Assembly (NCBI GenBank): GCA_012728445.1
Contig: JAAYFA010000158.1
Coordinates: 1-14,097 of the forward strand
DNA: 14,097 nt
Reading direction: 5' to 3'
DNA from: Clostridiales bacterium
GTDB lineage: Bacteria > Bacillota > Clostridia > Oscillospirales > Acutalibacteraceae
The number at the start of each line of letters is the position of its first letter. The first letter of the stretch is position 1. This document shows positions 4,756-11,650 of this stretch, in pieces. Below the pieces are notes generated by a model that ran no database searches, was not told where the DNA came from, and saw only the letters and a program-made list of their open reading frames with translations. Made by a program: the position numbers and the translations under genes.

Positions 4756-6420
4756 ATGAAACTGACAGGTGCACAAATCGTTATTGAAATACTCTGCGAA
4801 CAGGGTGTCGACACCGTCTTTGGCTACCCGGGGGGCACGGTGCTGAATATTTATGACGAGTTGTACAAATCCTCCGGGCGAATCAAGCACTACATCACCT
4901 GCCACGAGCAAGGTGCCGCCCACGCCGCAGACGGCTACGCGCGCTCCACGGGTAAAACAGGTGTCGTGTTTGCCACCTCCGGCCCCGGCGCAACAAACCT
5001 TGTAACAGGCCTTGCCACGGCCTACCTTGATTCAACCCCTGTTGTCGCTATTACCGGCAATGTCGCTTGCCCGCCCATTGGTAGGGACAGCTTTCAAGAG
5101 GTCGATATTTGCGGCGTCACCATGCCGATAACCAAACACAACTACATTGTAAAAGATGTCACTCGCCTGGCCCATGTTGTAAGGGAAGCTTTCCGAATTG
5201 CGCGCCGCGGCAGACCGGGTCCGGTGCTTATTGACATCCCAAAGGATGTTCAAGTGGCGGAGTGTGAATTTGAGCCGGCAGCCGCACCCGTAGCGAAGGA
5301 AGAAAAAGAAGTGGATAGTACTTCGCTTAAAAAAGCCGTTAAACTGATTAAAGACGCGAAAAAGCCGTTTATTTATTTCGGCGGCGGCGTCGTCATTTCG
5401 GACGCATCTAAAGAGCTTATCCGCTTTGCGGAAAAGATTGGTGCGCCAATGGGGTCAAGCATGATGGGCCTTTCCGCCGTGCCGAACAAGCACCCTTTGT
5501 TTTTGGGTATGACAGGCATGCACGGACGATTTGCCGCATCTAAGGTGCTGTCGGAGTCCGATTTGATTATAGCTGTCGGCACACGTTTTTCGGACAGGGC
5601 AACGGGCAATAAACTGCAATTTTCCAAAAATCGCAGGGTCTTGCATATTGATATTGACCCTGCGGAAATCGGTAAAAATATCCCCGTGTACGTGTCACTT
5701 GTGGGTGACGTTAAGCAAGCACTTAACCTGTTGCTGGCGTCCGACATCAAGCATACTGCGCAAAGTTGGCATGACGAAGGGGAAGCCATTAAGAACATGC
5801 CGGACAGTCACTTGACGATGGACATGAGCAGATTAAACCCCCAGGCTGTTATTGAGGCCGTCAGGAAGCGCACGGCGGACGACACCGTTGTCGCAACAGA
5901 TGTGGGGCAACACCAAATGTGGGCTGCGCAATATTACCACTTTGGTAATCCACGAACCTTTGTTACCTCCGGCGGGCTTGGGACCATGGGCTTTGGCATG
6001 GGTGCCGCCATTGGCGCGTGTGTCGGTACAGGCAAGCGCACCGTCTTGTTCACGAGCGACGGCAGTTTTCATATGAACATGAATGAACTAGCGACTGCCG
6101 TAACAAACAACCTGCCGCTTGTTGTTATCCTTTTGGACAACAATGCGCTGGGCATGGTGCGGCAATGGCAAACCATGTTCTTTGATAACCGCTATTCCCA
6201 CACAACCCTCAGCAGGCAGACAAATTATGCAAAACTTGCAGAAGCTTTCGGCGCAGCCGGACTGTGTTTGACGGATAAAAAAGACATCGATGCGATTTTG
6301 GACAAGGCGTTTGAAGTGGACGGCCCGGTTCTGGTGCATGTAAAAATTGACAGCGACGAAATGGTGCTCCCCATGATCCCGCCCGGCGGCACTATTAACG
6401 ATATTATCACAAAAAATTAA
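4756..6420 (+). CDS. ilvB: Acetolactate synthase, catalytic (large) subunit
   Basis: Condenses two pyruvates to 2-acetolactate (valine/leucine) or pyruvate and 2-oxobutyrate to 2-aceto-2-hydroxybutyrate (isoleucine), using ThDP, Mg and FAD. The product is 554 residues, normal for the family. The ATG at 4756 is chosen because GGAGG lies 8 bases upstream. The N-terminal pyrimidine-binding domain holds the catalytic glutamate Glu51 in CHEQGAAHAADGYAR and the GPGATN loop; the central domain is the FAD-binding one. The C-terminal domain carries the ThDP/Mg motif DGSFHMNMNEL starting at Asp435 and closing with Asn462-Asn463. The usual GDG there reads SDG, an unusual substitution. The FGYPGG start and the biosynthetic gene order argue for an anabolic AHAS rather than a catabolic ALS or another ThDP enzyme. 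Expression is likely controlled by the upstream attenuator. Confidence 0.95.
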   Translation: MKLTGAQIVIEILCEQGVDTVFGYPGGTVLNIYDELYKSSGRIKHYITCHEQGAAHAADGYARSTGKTGVVFATSGPGATNLVTGLATAYLDSTPVVAITGNVACPPIGRDSFQEVDICGVTMPITKHNYIVKDVTRLAHVVREAFRIARRGRPGPVLIDIPKDVQVAECEFEPAAAPVAKEEKEVDSTSLKKAVKLIKDAKKPFIYFGGGVVISDASKELIRFAEKIGAPMGSSMMGLSAVPNKHPLFLGMTGMHGRFAASKVLSESDLIIAVGTRFSDRATGNKLQFSKNRRVLHIDIDPAEIGKNIPVYVSLVGDVKQALNLLLASDIKHTAQSWHDEGEAIKNMPDSHLTMDMSRLNPQAVIEAVRKRTADDTVVATDVGQHQMWAAQYYHFGNPRTFVTSGGLGTMGFGMGAAIGACVGTGKRTVLFTSDGSFHMNMNELATAVTNNLPLVVILLDNNALGMVRQWQTMFFDNRYSHTTLSRQTNYAKLAEAFGAAGLCLTDKKDIDAILDKAFEVDGPVLVHVKIDSDEMVLPMIPPGGTINDIITKN

Positions 6421-6457
6421 AGGTTCGAAACAACCGGAGAAAGGATATGATTTACCA

Positions 6458-6991
6458 ATGGAAAAAGAAAAGAAAGACCGTTTTTTGCTTTCAATGCTCG
6501 TCAACAACGAAGCGGGTGTTTTGACCCGTATATCCGGCTTGTTCGCACGGCGTGGGTTTAACATCGCCAGCCTTTCCGTGGGAGAAACAGAAAACCCGGA
6601 TATATCCCGCATGACCATCATGGCCACGGGCGACGACTACTTTAAGGAGCAGGTCGTCCTGCAACTTGAAAAACTGCAAGATGTCCGAATTGTTGAACTC
6701 ATGGACATGGATGATACGGTTATGCGTGAACTGCTGCTTGTTAAAGTCAGAGTAGACGACCAGACCAGCCGCAGTCAGATTTTGGAAGCCGTGTCCATCT
6801 TCCGCGCAAAGGTCATCGACCTTACCCCCGTATCCCTGACAGTCGAAATCACCGGGGAGACTGTTAAACTCAGCGCTTTCATCGAGTACCTTGCCCCTTA
6901 TGGAATATCCGAGCTGTGCCGCACAGGTGTGACGGCAATTGGCAGAGGAAATAACATATTAAGTAAAAAATATAACAAGGAGGAAAATTAA
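6458..6991 (+). CDS. ilvN: Acetolactate synthase, regulatory (small) subunit
   Basis: The 177-residue partner of IlvB; it activates the catalytic subunit and mediates feedback inhibition, normally by valine. The N-terminal ACT domain is clear (residues about 9-80), with LVNNEAGVLTRISGLFARRG and FNIASLSVG. A second ALS_ss_C domain follows (VMRELLLVKV through AFIEYLAPYGISELCRTG). The length matches long-form bacterial small subunits of about 160-180 residues, also called ilvH in some species. AAAGGA lies about 12 bases before the ATG, a little far, which may lower translation. The gap to ilvB is 37 bases, and the stop is just before the ilvC start, with the ilvC ribosome binding site inside its last codons, suggesting coupled translation. 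Confidence 0.93.
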   Translation: MEKEKKDRFLLSMLVNNEAGVLTRISGLFARRGFNIASLSVGETENPDISRMTIMATGDDYFKEQVVLQLEKLQDVRIVELMDMDDTVMRELLLVKVRVDDQTSRSQILEAVSIFRAKVIDLTPVSLTVEITGETVKLSAFIEYLAPYGISELCRTGVTAIGRGNNILSKKYNKEEN

Positions 6992-6992
6992 A

Positions 6993-7994
6993 ATGGCAGT
7001 AATGTATTATGACAAAGATTGTAACCCCGAGGTTCTCAAAGGCAAGAAAATCGCCATCATCGGTTACGGCAGCCAAGGGCACGCCCATGCACTCAACTTG
7101 AAAGAAAGCGGTGCGGATGTCATCGTCGGCCTGTATGAAGGCTCAAAATCCGTCAAAACAGCAACAGACGCAGGCCTTACCGTCATGGTAACGGCAGACG
7201 CGGTCCAAGCGGCGGACGTGGTGATGATACTCGTCAACGACGAAAAGCAAGCAGACCTTTACAAAAATGACATTGAGCCCAACCTCAGCGCCGGCATGGC
7301 ACTCGCTTTCGCGCATGGCTTTAATATTCATTTCGGTCAAATCACACCACCGGCAGACGTCAGCGTTATTATGATTGCACCCAAAGGTCCGGGTCATACT
7401 GTGCGCAGCCAATACCAAGAAGGCAAGGGTGTGCCCTGCCTTATCGCTGTGGAACAAGATGCCGACGGCAAAGCAAAAGAGATTGCCCTTGCATACGCTT
7501 CCGGCGTTGGCGGCGGCAGAGCGGGTATTTTGGAAACCACCTTCCGTGAAGAAACCGAAACAGACCTCTTCGGCGAACAAGCCGTGCTTTGCGGCGGCGT
7601 TACGGCACTGATGAAGGCCGGTTTTGACACACTTGTTGAGGCAGGTTACCAACCCGAAAGCGCTTATTTTGAATGTGTACATGAAATGAAGCTCATCATC
7701 GACCTTGTCATCCAGGGCGGACTTTCTTACATGCGTTACTCTATCAGCGACACCGCTGAATACGGCGATTATGAAGTCGGCAACAGAATCATCACCGATG
7801 AAACAAAAAAAGAAATGAAAAAGGTTTTGACAGAAATTCAAGACGGCACCTTTGCCCGCAACTGGATTCTTGAAAACAAAGTCAACCGCCCCGGCTTTAA
7901 TGCGAAGAGAAACGCGGCAAAGAACAGCCTTGTTGAGTCAACAGGCGCAGAGCTTCGCTCCAAGATGAGCTGGCAGAAGAAGGATACGAAGTAG
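6993..7994 (+). CDS. ilvC: Ketol-acid reductoisomerase (class I)
   Basis: Converts acetolactate or acetohydroxybutyrate to the dihydroxy acids by Mg-dependent alkyl migration and NAD(P)H reduction. The 333-residue length is that of short, class I KARI. The Rossmann motif IAIIGYGSQGHAHALNL is at residues 19-35, MIAPKGPGHTVRSQY follows mid-protein, and the acidic metal-binding stretch ETDLFGEQAVLCGG and SDTAEYGDYE are intact in the helical C-terminal domain. The cofactor-specificity loop after the second strand reads GLYEGSKSV, with Tyr and Val where many NADPH enzymes have Arg and Trp, so NADH use is possible but not shown. Ribosome binding site AAGGAGG (6977-6983) is strong and overlaps the end of ilvN. 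Confidence 0.96.
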   Translation: MAVMYYDKDCNPEVLKGKKIAIIGYGSQGHAHALNLKESGADVIVGLYEGSKSVKTATDAGLTVMVTADAVQAADVVMILVNDEKQADLYKNDIEPNLSAGMALAFAHGFNIHFGQITPPADVSVIMIAPKGPGHTVRSQYQEGKGVPCLIAVEQDADGKAKEIALAYASGVGGGRAGILETTFREETETDLFGEQAVLCGGVTALMKAGFDTLVEAGYQPESAYFECVHEMKLIIDLVIQGGLSYMRYSISDTAEYGDYEVGNRIITDETKKEMKKVLTEIQDGTFARNWILENKVNRPGFNAKRNAAKNSLVESTGAELRSKMSWQKKDTK

Positions 7995-8015
7995 TTAGTG
8001 GTTAGTGGCTAGCGT
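7995..8015. repeat. Short heptamer repeat, TTAGTGG x2 plus CTAGCGT
   Basis: Two identical heptamers and a degenerate third directly follow the ilvC stop codon and run into the next palindromic repeat. The period is the same as in the TAGATNN run at 1027-1061. Confidence 0.4.
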
Positions 8016-8040
8016 AGGGAACGACCGCCGTGTCGTTGCG
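8014..8040 (+). repeat. Small palindromic repeat, GTAGGG family (copy 3)
   Basis: GTAGGG followed by AACGAC (8020-8025) and its inverse GTCGTT (8032-8037), ending GCG. It has the same layout as the copies elsewhere in the window and lies in the ilvC-ilvD gap. Confidence 0.55.
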
Positions 8041-8062
8041 CCAGCGTAGCAATAGGGTACGA

Positions 8063-8170
8063 GGTTTAATCCTCAGTCGTCTGCGGACGACAGCTCCTTT
8101 GGAAAAGGAGCCTCTAAAGCCCTCTTTTCCAAAGAGGGTGGCGGACCGCAATCCGACGGGTGATTAAACC
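8063..8170. mobile_element. 108-bp MITE-like element with 9-bp terminal inverted repeats
   Basis: GGTTTAATC (8063-8071) and GATTAAACC (8162-8170) are perfect terminal inverted repeats. Inside is a chain of perfect hairpins: GTCGTC/GACGAC (8076-8091), GCTCCTTT/AAAGGAGC (8093-8111) and CCCTCTTT/AAAGAGGG (8120-8138). It encodes nothing. It resembles the widespread clostridial intergenic element that begins CCTCAGTC...ACAGCTCC (recollection, not a search). It ends 10 bases before the ilvD ribosome binding site, inside the operon. No transposase is present, and no clear target duplication is visible. Confidence 0.65.
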
Positions 8171-8192
8171 CCGTATTATAGGAGGATTCCAG

Positions 8193-9854
8193 ATGAGATC
8201 GGATGTTATGAAATCGGGCTGTGAGCGGGCACCCCAGCGGTCGCTGCTCAAGGCCTGCGGACTTACCGAAAGCCAGATAAAGCGCCCGCTGGTGGGCATC
8301 GTCAACTCGTTTAATGAGGTTGTGCCCGGGCATATTCAGCTCAACTTAATTGCAAGAGCCGTCAAAGACGGAGTACTTGCCGCCGGCGGCACGCCGCTGG
8401 AATTTAATACCATCGGGGTATGCGACGGCATCGCCATGGGGCACGAGGGGATGAAATATTCCTTGTGCACCCGTGAGATCATTGCCGACAGCATTGAATG
8501 CATGGTCAAAGCCCATCGCTTTGATGCGCTGGTTTTCATCCCCAACTGTGACAAAATTGTACCCGGGATGATCATGGCGGCCGCTAGGGTAAACCTACCC
8601 TCCGTCTTCATCTCCGGCGGTCCGATGCTCTCGCTCAACGACGGCGCAAATGACTTGGACCTGAACAGCGTTTTTGAGGCGGTCGGCGCCGTCAAAGCCG
8701 GCAAAATGGACGAGCAGGAACTGTTGAGAATTGAAAACAGTGCCTGTCCGAGTTGCGGTTCTTGCTCCGGTATGTTCACAGCAAACTCCATGAACTGCTT
8801 GACGGAAGCCTTGGGGCTCGCTTTGCCCGGCAACGGCACCGTCCCGGCTGTGTACGCGCAGCGCATACGTATGGCCAAACAGGCAGGCGAACAGGTTATG
8901 GAACTCTTTAATCTAAACCTGTGCGTCAAGGACATCCTCACCCCGAAAGCGGTCAAAAACGCTTTGACGGTGGATATGGCGCTGGGCTGTTCCACAAACA
9001 GCGCCCTGCACTTGGCGGCCATCGCCCATGAAGCAGGAATTGAATTTTCACTTAAAATGATCAACGAAATCAGTGCCATCACCCCGAACCTCTGCCATTT
9101 GGCCCCTGCCGGTCATCACCATATGCAGGATTTAAATGACGCCGGCGGCGTGCACGCAGTTATGGCGGAACTCGATGGCATCGAGTTGCTCGACACCACC
9201 TTGCCCACCGTCACCGGTAAAACCGTTGGCGAAAATTTGGCAGGCTTAACTGTGAAGAACCACGACGTTATCCGCCCCGCCACCAACCCTTATTCCAAAA
9301 CCGGCGGCCTTGCGGTACTGTTTGGCAACCTTGCCGCAAACGGTGGTGTTGTCAAGCAAAGCGCCGTTTCCCCCGCCATGCTCAAGCACAGCGGTCCCGC
9401 CAAAGTTTTCAACTGTGAAGAAGATGCGGTTGCGGCTATTTATGCAGGCAAAATCGTCAAAGGCGATGTCGTGGTCATCCGCTACGAAGGCCCCGCGGGC
9501 GGCCCCGGTATGCGCGAAATGCTCTCCCCCACCTCCGCCATTGCGGGTATGGGGCTTGACGAGCACGTGGCATTGATCACCGACGGGCGTTTTTCCGGCG
9601 CGACGAGAGGTGCCGCCATCGGCCATATTTCACCCGAGGCGGCAAGCGGCGGGCTCATTGCCTATGTGGAAGAAGGCGACACCATCAGCATTGACATCGT
9701 TGCCCGCGCCATCAGTCTTGACGTGCCCGCAGATGTCCTTGCGGCGCGCAAGGCAAACTTTGTCCCCGTTGTCAAACCAGCGGTTACCGGTTATTTGAAG
9801 CGATATGCGGCTATGGTCAGTTCCGCTGACAGCGGTGCCGTTTTTAAAGATTAA
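8193..9854 (+). CDS. ilvD: Dihydroxy-acid dehydratase
   Basis: Dehydrates the 2,3-dihydroxy acids made by IlvC to 2-oxoisovalerate and 2-oxo-3-methylvalerate. The product is 553 residues. The ATG at 8193 is chosen because AGGAGG is just upstream and MRSDVMKSG is the usual family start; a GTG at 8160 would begin inside the terminal repeat of the inserted element. The motifs CDGIAMGHEGM (Cys77), PNCDK (Cys119, with the normally carbamylated Lys121) and CPSCGSCSGMFTANSM (Cys191 in GSC) mark the Fe-S and Mg site. I see no cysteine in the GHIQLN segment where some 2Fe-2S enzymes carry one, so Cys77 may be the third ligand and the cluster may be the oxygen-labile 4Fe-4S type (inference). C-terminal GRFSGATRG is also typical. 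Related sugar-acid dehydratases are excluded by operon context. Confidence 0.95.
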   Translation: MRSDVMKSGCERAPQRSLLKACGLTESQIKRPLVGIVNSFNEVVPGHIQLNLIARAVKDGVLAAGGTPLEFNTIGVCDGIAMGHEGMKYSLCTREIIADSIECMVKAHRFDALVFIPNCDKIVPGMIMAAARVNLPSVFISGGPMLSLNDGANDLDLNSVFEAVGAVKAGKMDEQELLRIENSACPSCGSCSGMFTANSMNCLTEALGLALPGNGTVPAVYAQRIRMAKQAGEQVMELFNLNLCVKDILTPKAVKNALTVDMALGCSTNSALHLAAIAHEAGIEFSLKMINEISAITPNLCHLAPAGHHHMQDLNDAGGVHAVMAELDGIELLDTTLPTVTGKTVGENLAGLTVKNHDVIRPATNPYSKTGGLAVLFGNLAANGGVVKQSAVSPAMLKHSGPAKVFNCEEDAVAAIYAGKIVKGDVVVIRYEGPAGGPGMREMLSPTSAIAGMGLDEHVALITDGRFSGATRGAAIGHISPEAASGGLIAYVEEGDTISIDIVARAISLDVPADVLAARKANFVPVVKPAVTGYLKRYAAMVSSADSGAVFKD

Positions 9855-9899
9855 TATTAAGGCTTAAGTGTGTTGCGAGCGAATTGTACCACAAAACTT

Positions 9900-9925
9900 G
9901 TAGGGCAAGGGCTCTGCTCTTGCCG
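9900..9925 (+). repeat. Small palindromic repeat, GTAGGG family (copy 4), left arm of a 25-bp inverted pair
   Basis: It starts GTAGGG and its core GGCAAGGGC-TCT-GCTCTTGCC folds on itself with one G-T wobble. Bases 9901-9925 are also the exact reverse complement of 10016-10040, so the two copies can form a 25-bp stem across a 90-base loop. Confidence 0.7.
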
Positions 9926-10015
9926 GGGTTTTAAGCAAGATTGGAAACTAATTGATAGTGTCTATTAACAAAAGTTGGATTTTGGTGTTCTTTACTAACG
10001 AACATGTAAAGATTA
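9926..10015. other. Non-coding 90-base segment between inverted repeats
   Basis: AT-rich sequence in the 221-base gap between ilvD and cimA, enclosed by the two 25-bp arms. I see no ORF with a ribosome binding site. A weak promoter-like pair, TTGGAA (9941-9946) and TATTAA (9963-9968) with 16 bases between, might allow extra transcription of cimA-leuCD, but I would not rely on it. Confidence 0.4.
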
Positions 10016-10041
10016 CGGCAAGAGCAGAGCCCTTGCCCTAC
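10016..10041 (-). repeat. Small palindromic repeat, GTAGGG family (copy 5), right arm of the inverted pair
   Basis: The exact inverse of 9901-9925 over 25 bases. The flanks are also mirrored: ACTTG before the left arm and CAAGT after the right arm. This suggests that two copies landed in opposite orientation, or that the whole 9894-10050 unit moved as one. It ends about 20 bases before the cimA ribosome binding site. Confidence 0.7.
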
Positions 10042-10075
10042 ACCAAGTTTGATATCTAGTCAGGAGGCAACCCCC

Positions 10076-11650
10076 ATGAAGATAGAAATCTTCGACAGCA
10101 CCCTGCGTGACGGTGCGCAAAGCGAAGGCATATCCTTTTCCGTAAGCGATAAGCTGAATATTGTAAAAACACTGGATGATTTCGGTGTGGCTTACATTGA
10201 GGCCGGCAACCCCGGCTCCAACCCGAAGGATATTGAGTTTTTTGAACAGGCGGCGAACTTAAAACTTAAAACCGCAAAACTCTGTGCCTTCGGCAGCACA
10301 CACAGAAAACATACGGCGGTAGAAGATGACCCAAATATCCTCTCCCTACTCAACGCCGGGACAGACAGCGTCGCGATTTTCGGTAAATCGTGGGATTTGC
10401 ATGTGCACAAAATTCTCAACGTAACGCTGGAAGAAAACCTGGCGCTCGTCAGCGAAACTGTTGCCTTTTTTAAAGCACACGGCAAAGAAGTAATTTTTGA
10501 CGCCGAGCATTATTTTGACGGCAGGAAAGCGAATGCGGCGTATGCCATGGCCGTGCTCAAAGCCGCCGCGGACGCGGGCGCCGATGTGCTTTGCCTGTGC
10601 GACACAAACGGCGGTGCCTCCCCCATCACCGTGCGGGACGGCACGAAAGAGGTTGTCCGCGCTTTCCCGGATGTGCGCATCGGCATCCACTGCCACAACG
10701 ATATCGACTGCGCGGTGGCATCCTCGATGCTGGCTGTCGAAGCCGGCGCCGTGCATGTGCAAGGCACCTTTACCGGTATCGGCGAGCGCTGCGGCAATGC
10801 GGACTTAAGTATTGTCATCCCAAACCTGCAACTCAAGCACGGTTACGAATGCGTGGCGAACGACCTTTCCATGCTCTCCGAAGCGGTTATCAAGCTCACG
10901 GAAATATCGAACCTGGTACTGCCGAACAACAAGCCCTACACCGGTGCGAGCGCTTTTGCCCACAAGGGCGGCATGCATATTGACGGGGTCAGTAAACTTT
11001 CAAAATCTTTTGAGCATATCGACCCGTCGGCCGTCGGTAATACCCGCCGGTTTTTGATGAGCGAAGTATCCGGCAGAACAACCGTCTTGGCAAAACTCAA
11101 AGCGCTGGCGCCCGAGCTCAATAAAAACTCGCCCGAAACGGCGGATATTGTCAGCCGTTTAAAAGAACTGGAGCATGAGGGCTATCAATTCGAGTCCGCA
11201 GACGCGAGTTTTGAACTGATGGTACTGTCCCAACTGGGCCGCTTCAAACCGCATTTCAAGCTTTGCATGTACCGCACAAGCGGCGAGTTCCCCTTCCCCA
11301 GCGGTGACGAGAGCGCTTCCGCCATGCTCAGCATTGAAGTCAACGGTAAAATTGAAACGGCGGCCGCCATGGGCAAAGGCCCGGTGAACGCCTTAGACAC
11401 GGCGCTGAGAAAGGCTCTAAATGTATTTTACCCCGAACTCGCAAAAGTGTCTTTAACCGATTATAAGGTGCGTGTCCTCACCGCCGAGCAAGCCTCCGCC
11501 GCAAAGGTACGCGTTTTAATCGAAAGTACGGACGGCGCCGTCACCTGGACGACCGTCGGCGTTTCCACCGATATCATCGCCGCAAGCTGGCAAGCACTGG
11601 TGGATTCCATTGAGTATATATTGAACAAGAAAGAAGAGGAAGCTTCATGA
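10076..11650 (+). CDS. cimA: (R)-citramalate synthase
   Basis: Condenses pyruvate and acetyl-CoA to (R)-citramalate, the first step of the threonine-independent route to 2-oxobutyrate and isoleucine. The product is 524 residues; the ATG at 10076 follows AGGAGG by 8 bases. The DRE-TIM barrel begins FDSTLRDGAQSEGISFS and keeps IEAGNPGSNPKD, then GKSWDLHVHKIL, EVIFDAEHYFDG and LCDTNGG; IGIHCHNDIDCAVA provides the metal-binding histidines. The GKSWDLHV and FDAEHYFDG segments are characteristic of the CimA group (TIGR00977) and differ from classical 2-isopropylmalate synthase. From about residue 385 a LeuA-type dimer/regulatory domain (FELMVLSQLGRFKPHFKL onward) likely binds isoleucine for feedback inhibition. 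The stop overlaps the leuC start (ATGA), so they are probably translationally coupled. The main alternative is LeuA, which I consider less likely. Confidence 0.88.
   Translation: MKIEIFDSTLRDGAQSEGISFSVSDKLNIVKTLDDFGVAYIEAGNPGSNPKDIEFFEQAANLKLKTAKLCAFGSTHRKHTAVEDDPNILSLLNAGTDSVAIFGKSWDLHVHKILNVTLEENLALVSETVAFFKAHGKEVIFDAEHYFDGRKANAAYAMAVLKAAADAGADVLCLCDTNGGASPITVRDGTKEVVRAFPDVRIGIHCHNDIDCAVASSMLAVEAGAVHVQGTFTGIGERCGNADLSIVIPNLQLKHGYECVANDLSMLSEAVIKLTEISNLVLPNNKPYTGASAFAHKGGMHIDGVSKLSKSFEHIDPSAVGNTRRFLMSEVSGRTTVLAKLKALAPELNKNSPETADIVSRLKELEHEGYQFESADASFELMVLSQLGRFKPHFKLCMYRTSGEFPFPSGDESASAMLSIEVNGKIETAAAMGKGPVNALDTALRKALNVFYPELAKVSLTDYKVRVLTAEQASAAKVRVLIESTDGAVTWTTVGVSTDIIAASWQALVDSIEYILNKKEEEAS

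Noticed and set aside
4369..4923. Long minus-strand frame across the ilv leader and the ilvB start.
   Set aside because: It overlaps a certain gene, has no ribosome binding site or recognisable domain, and is a shadow of the ilvB frame.
8131..8160. AGAGGGTGGCGGACCGCAATCC upstream of ilvD looks like the T-box antiterminator motif AGGGTGGNACCGCG.
   Set aside because: It has extra bases in the motif, is part of the terminal-repeat element, has no stem I or specifier loop upstream and no terminator after it. The resemblance is probably chance.
8160..8192. GTG start that would lengthen IlvD by 11 residues.
   Set aside because: It lies in the terminal repeat of the inserted element; AGGAGG and the conserved MRSDVM start support the ATG at 8193.
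9246..9626. Minus-strand frames inside ilvD, and similar ones inside ilvC, cimA and leuC.
   Set aside because: Antisense shadows of strongly conserved genes, with His/Gly/Ala-rich low-complexity translations and no start signals.
9901..10040. The two 25-bp repeats as a CRISPR.
   Set aside because: Only two copies, in opposite orientation, with a single 90-base interval.
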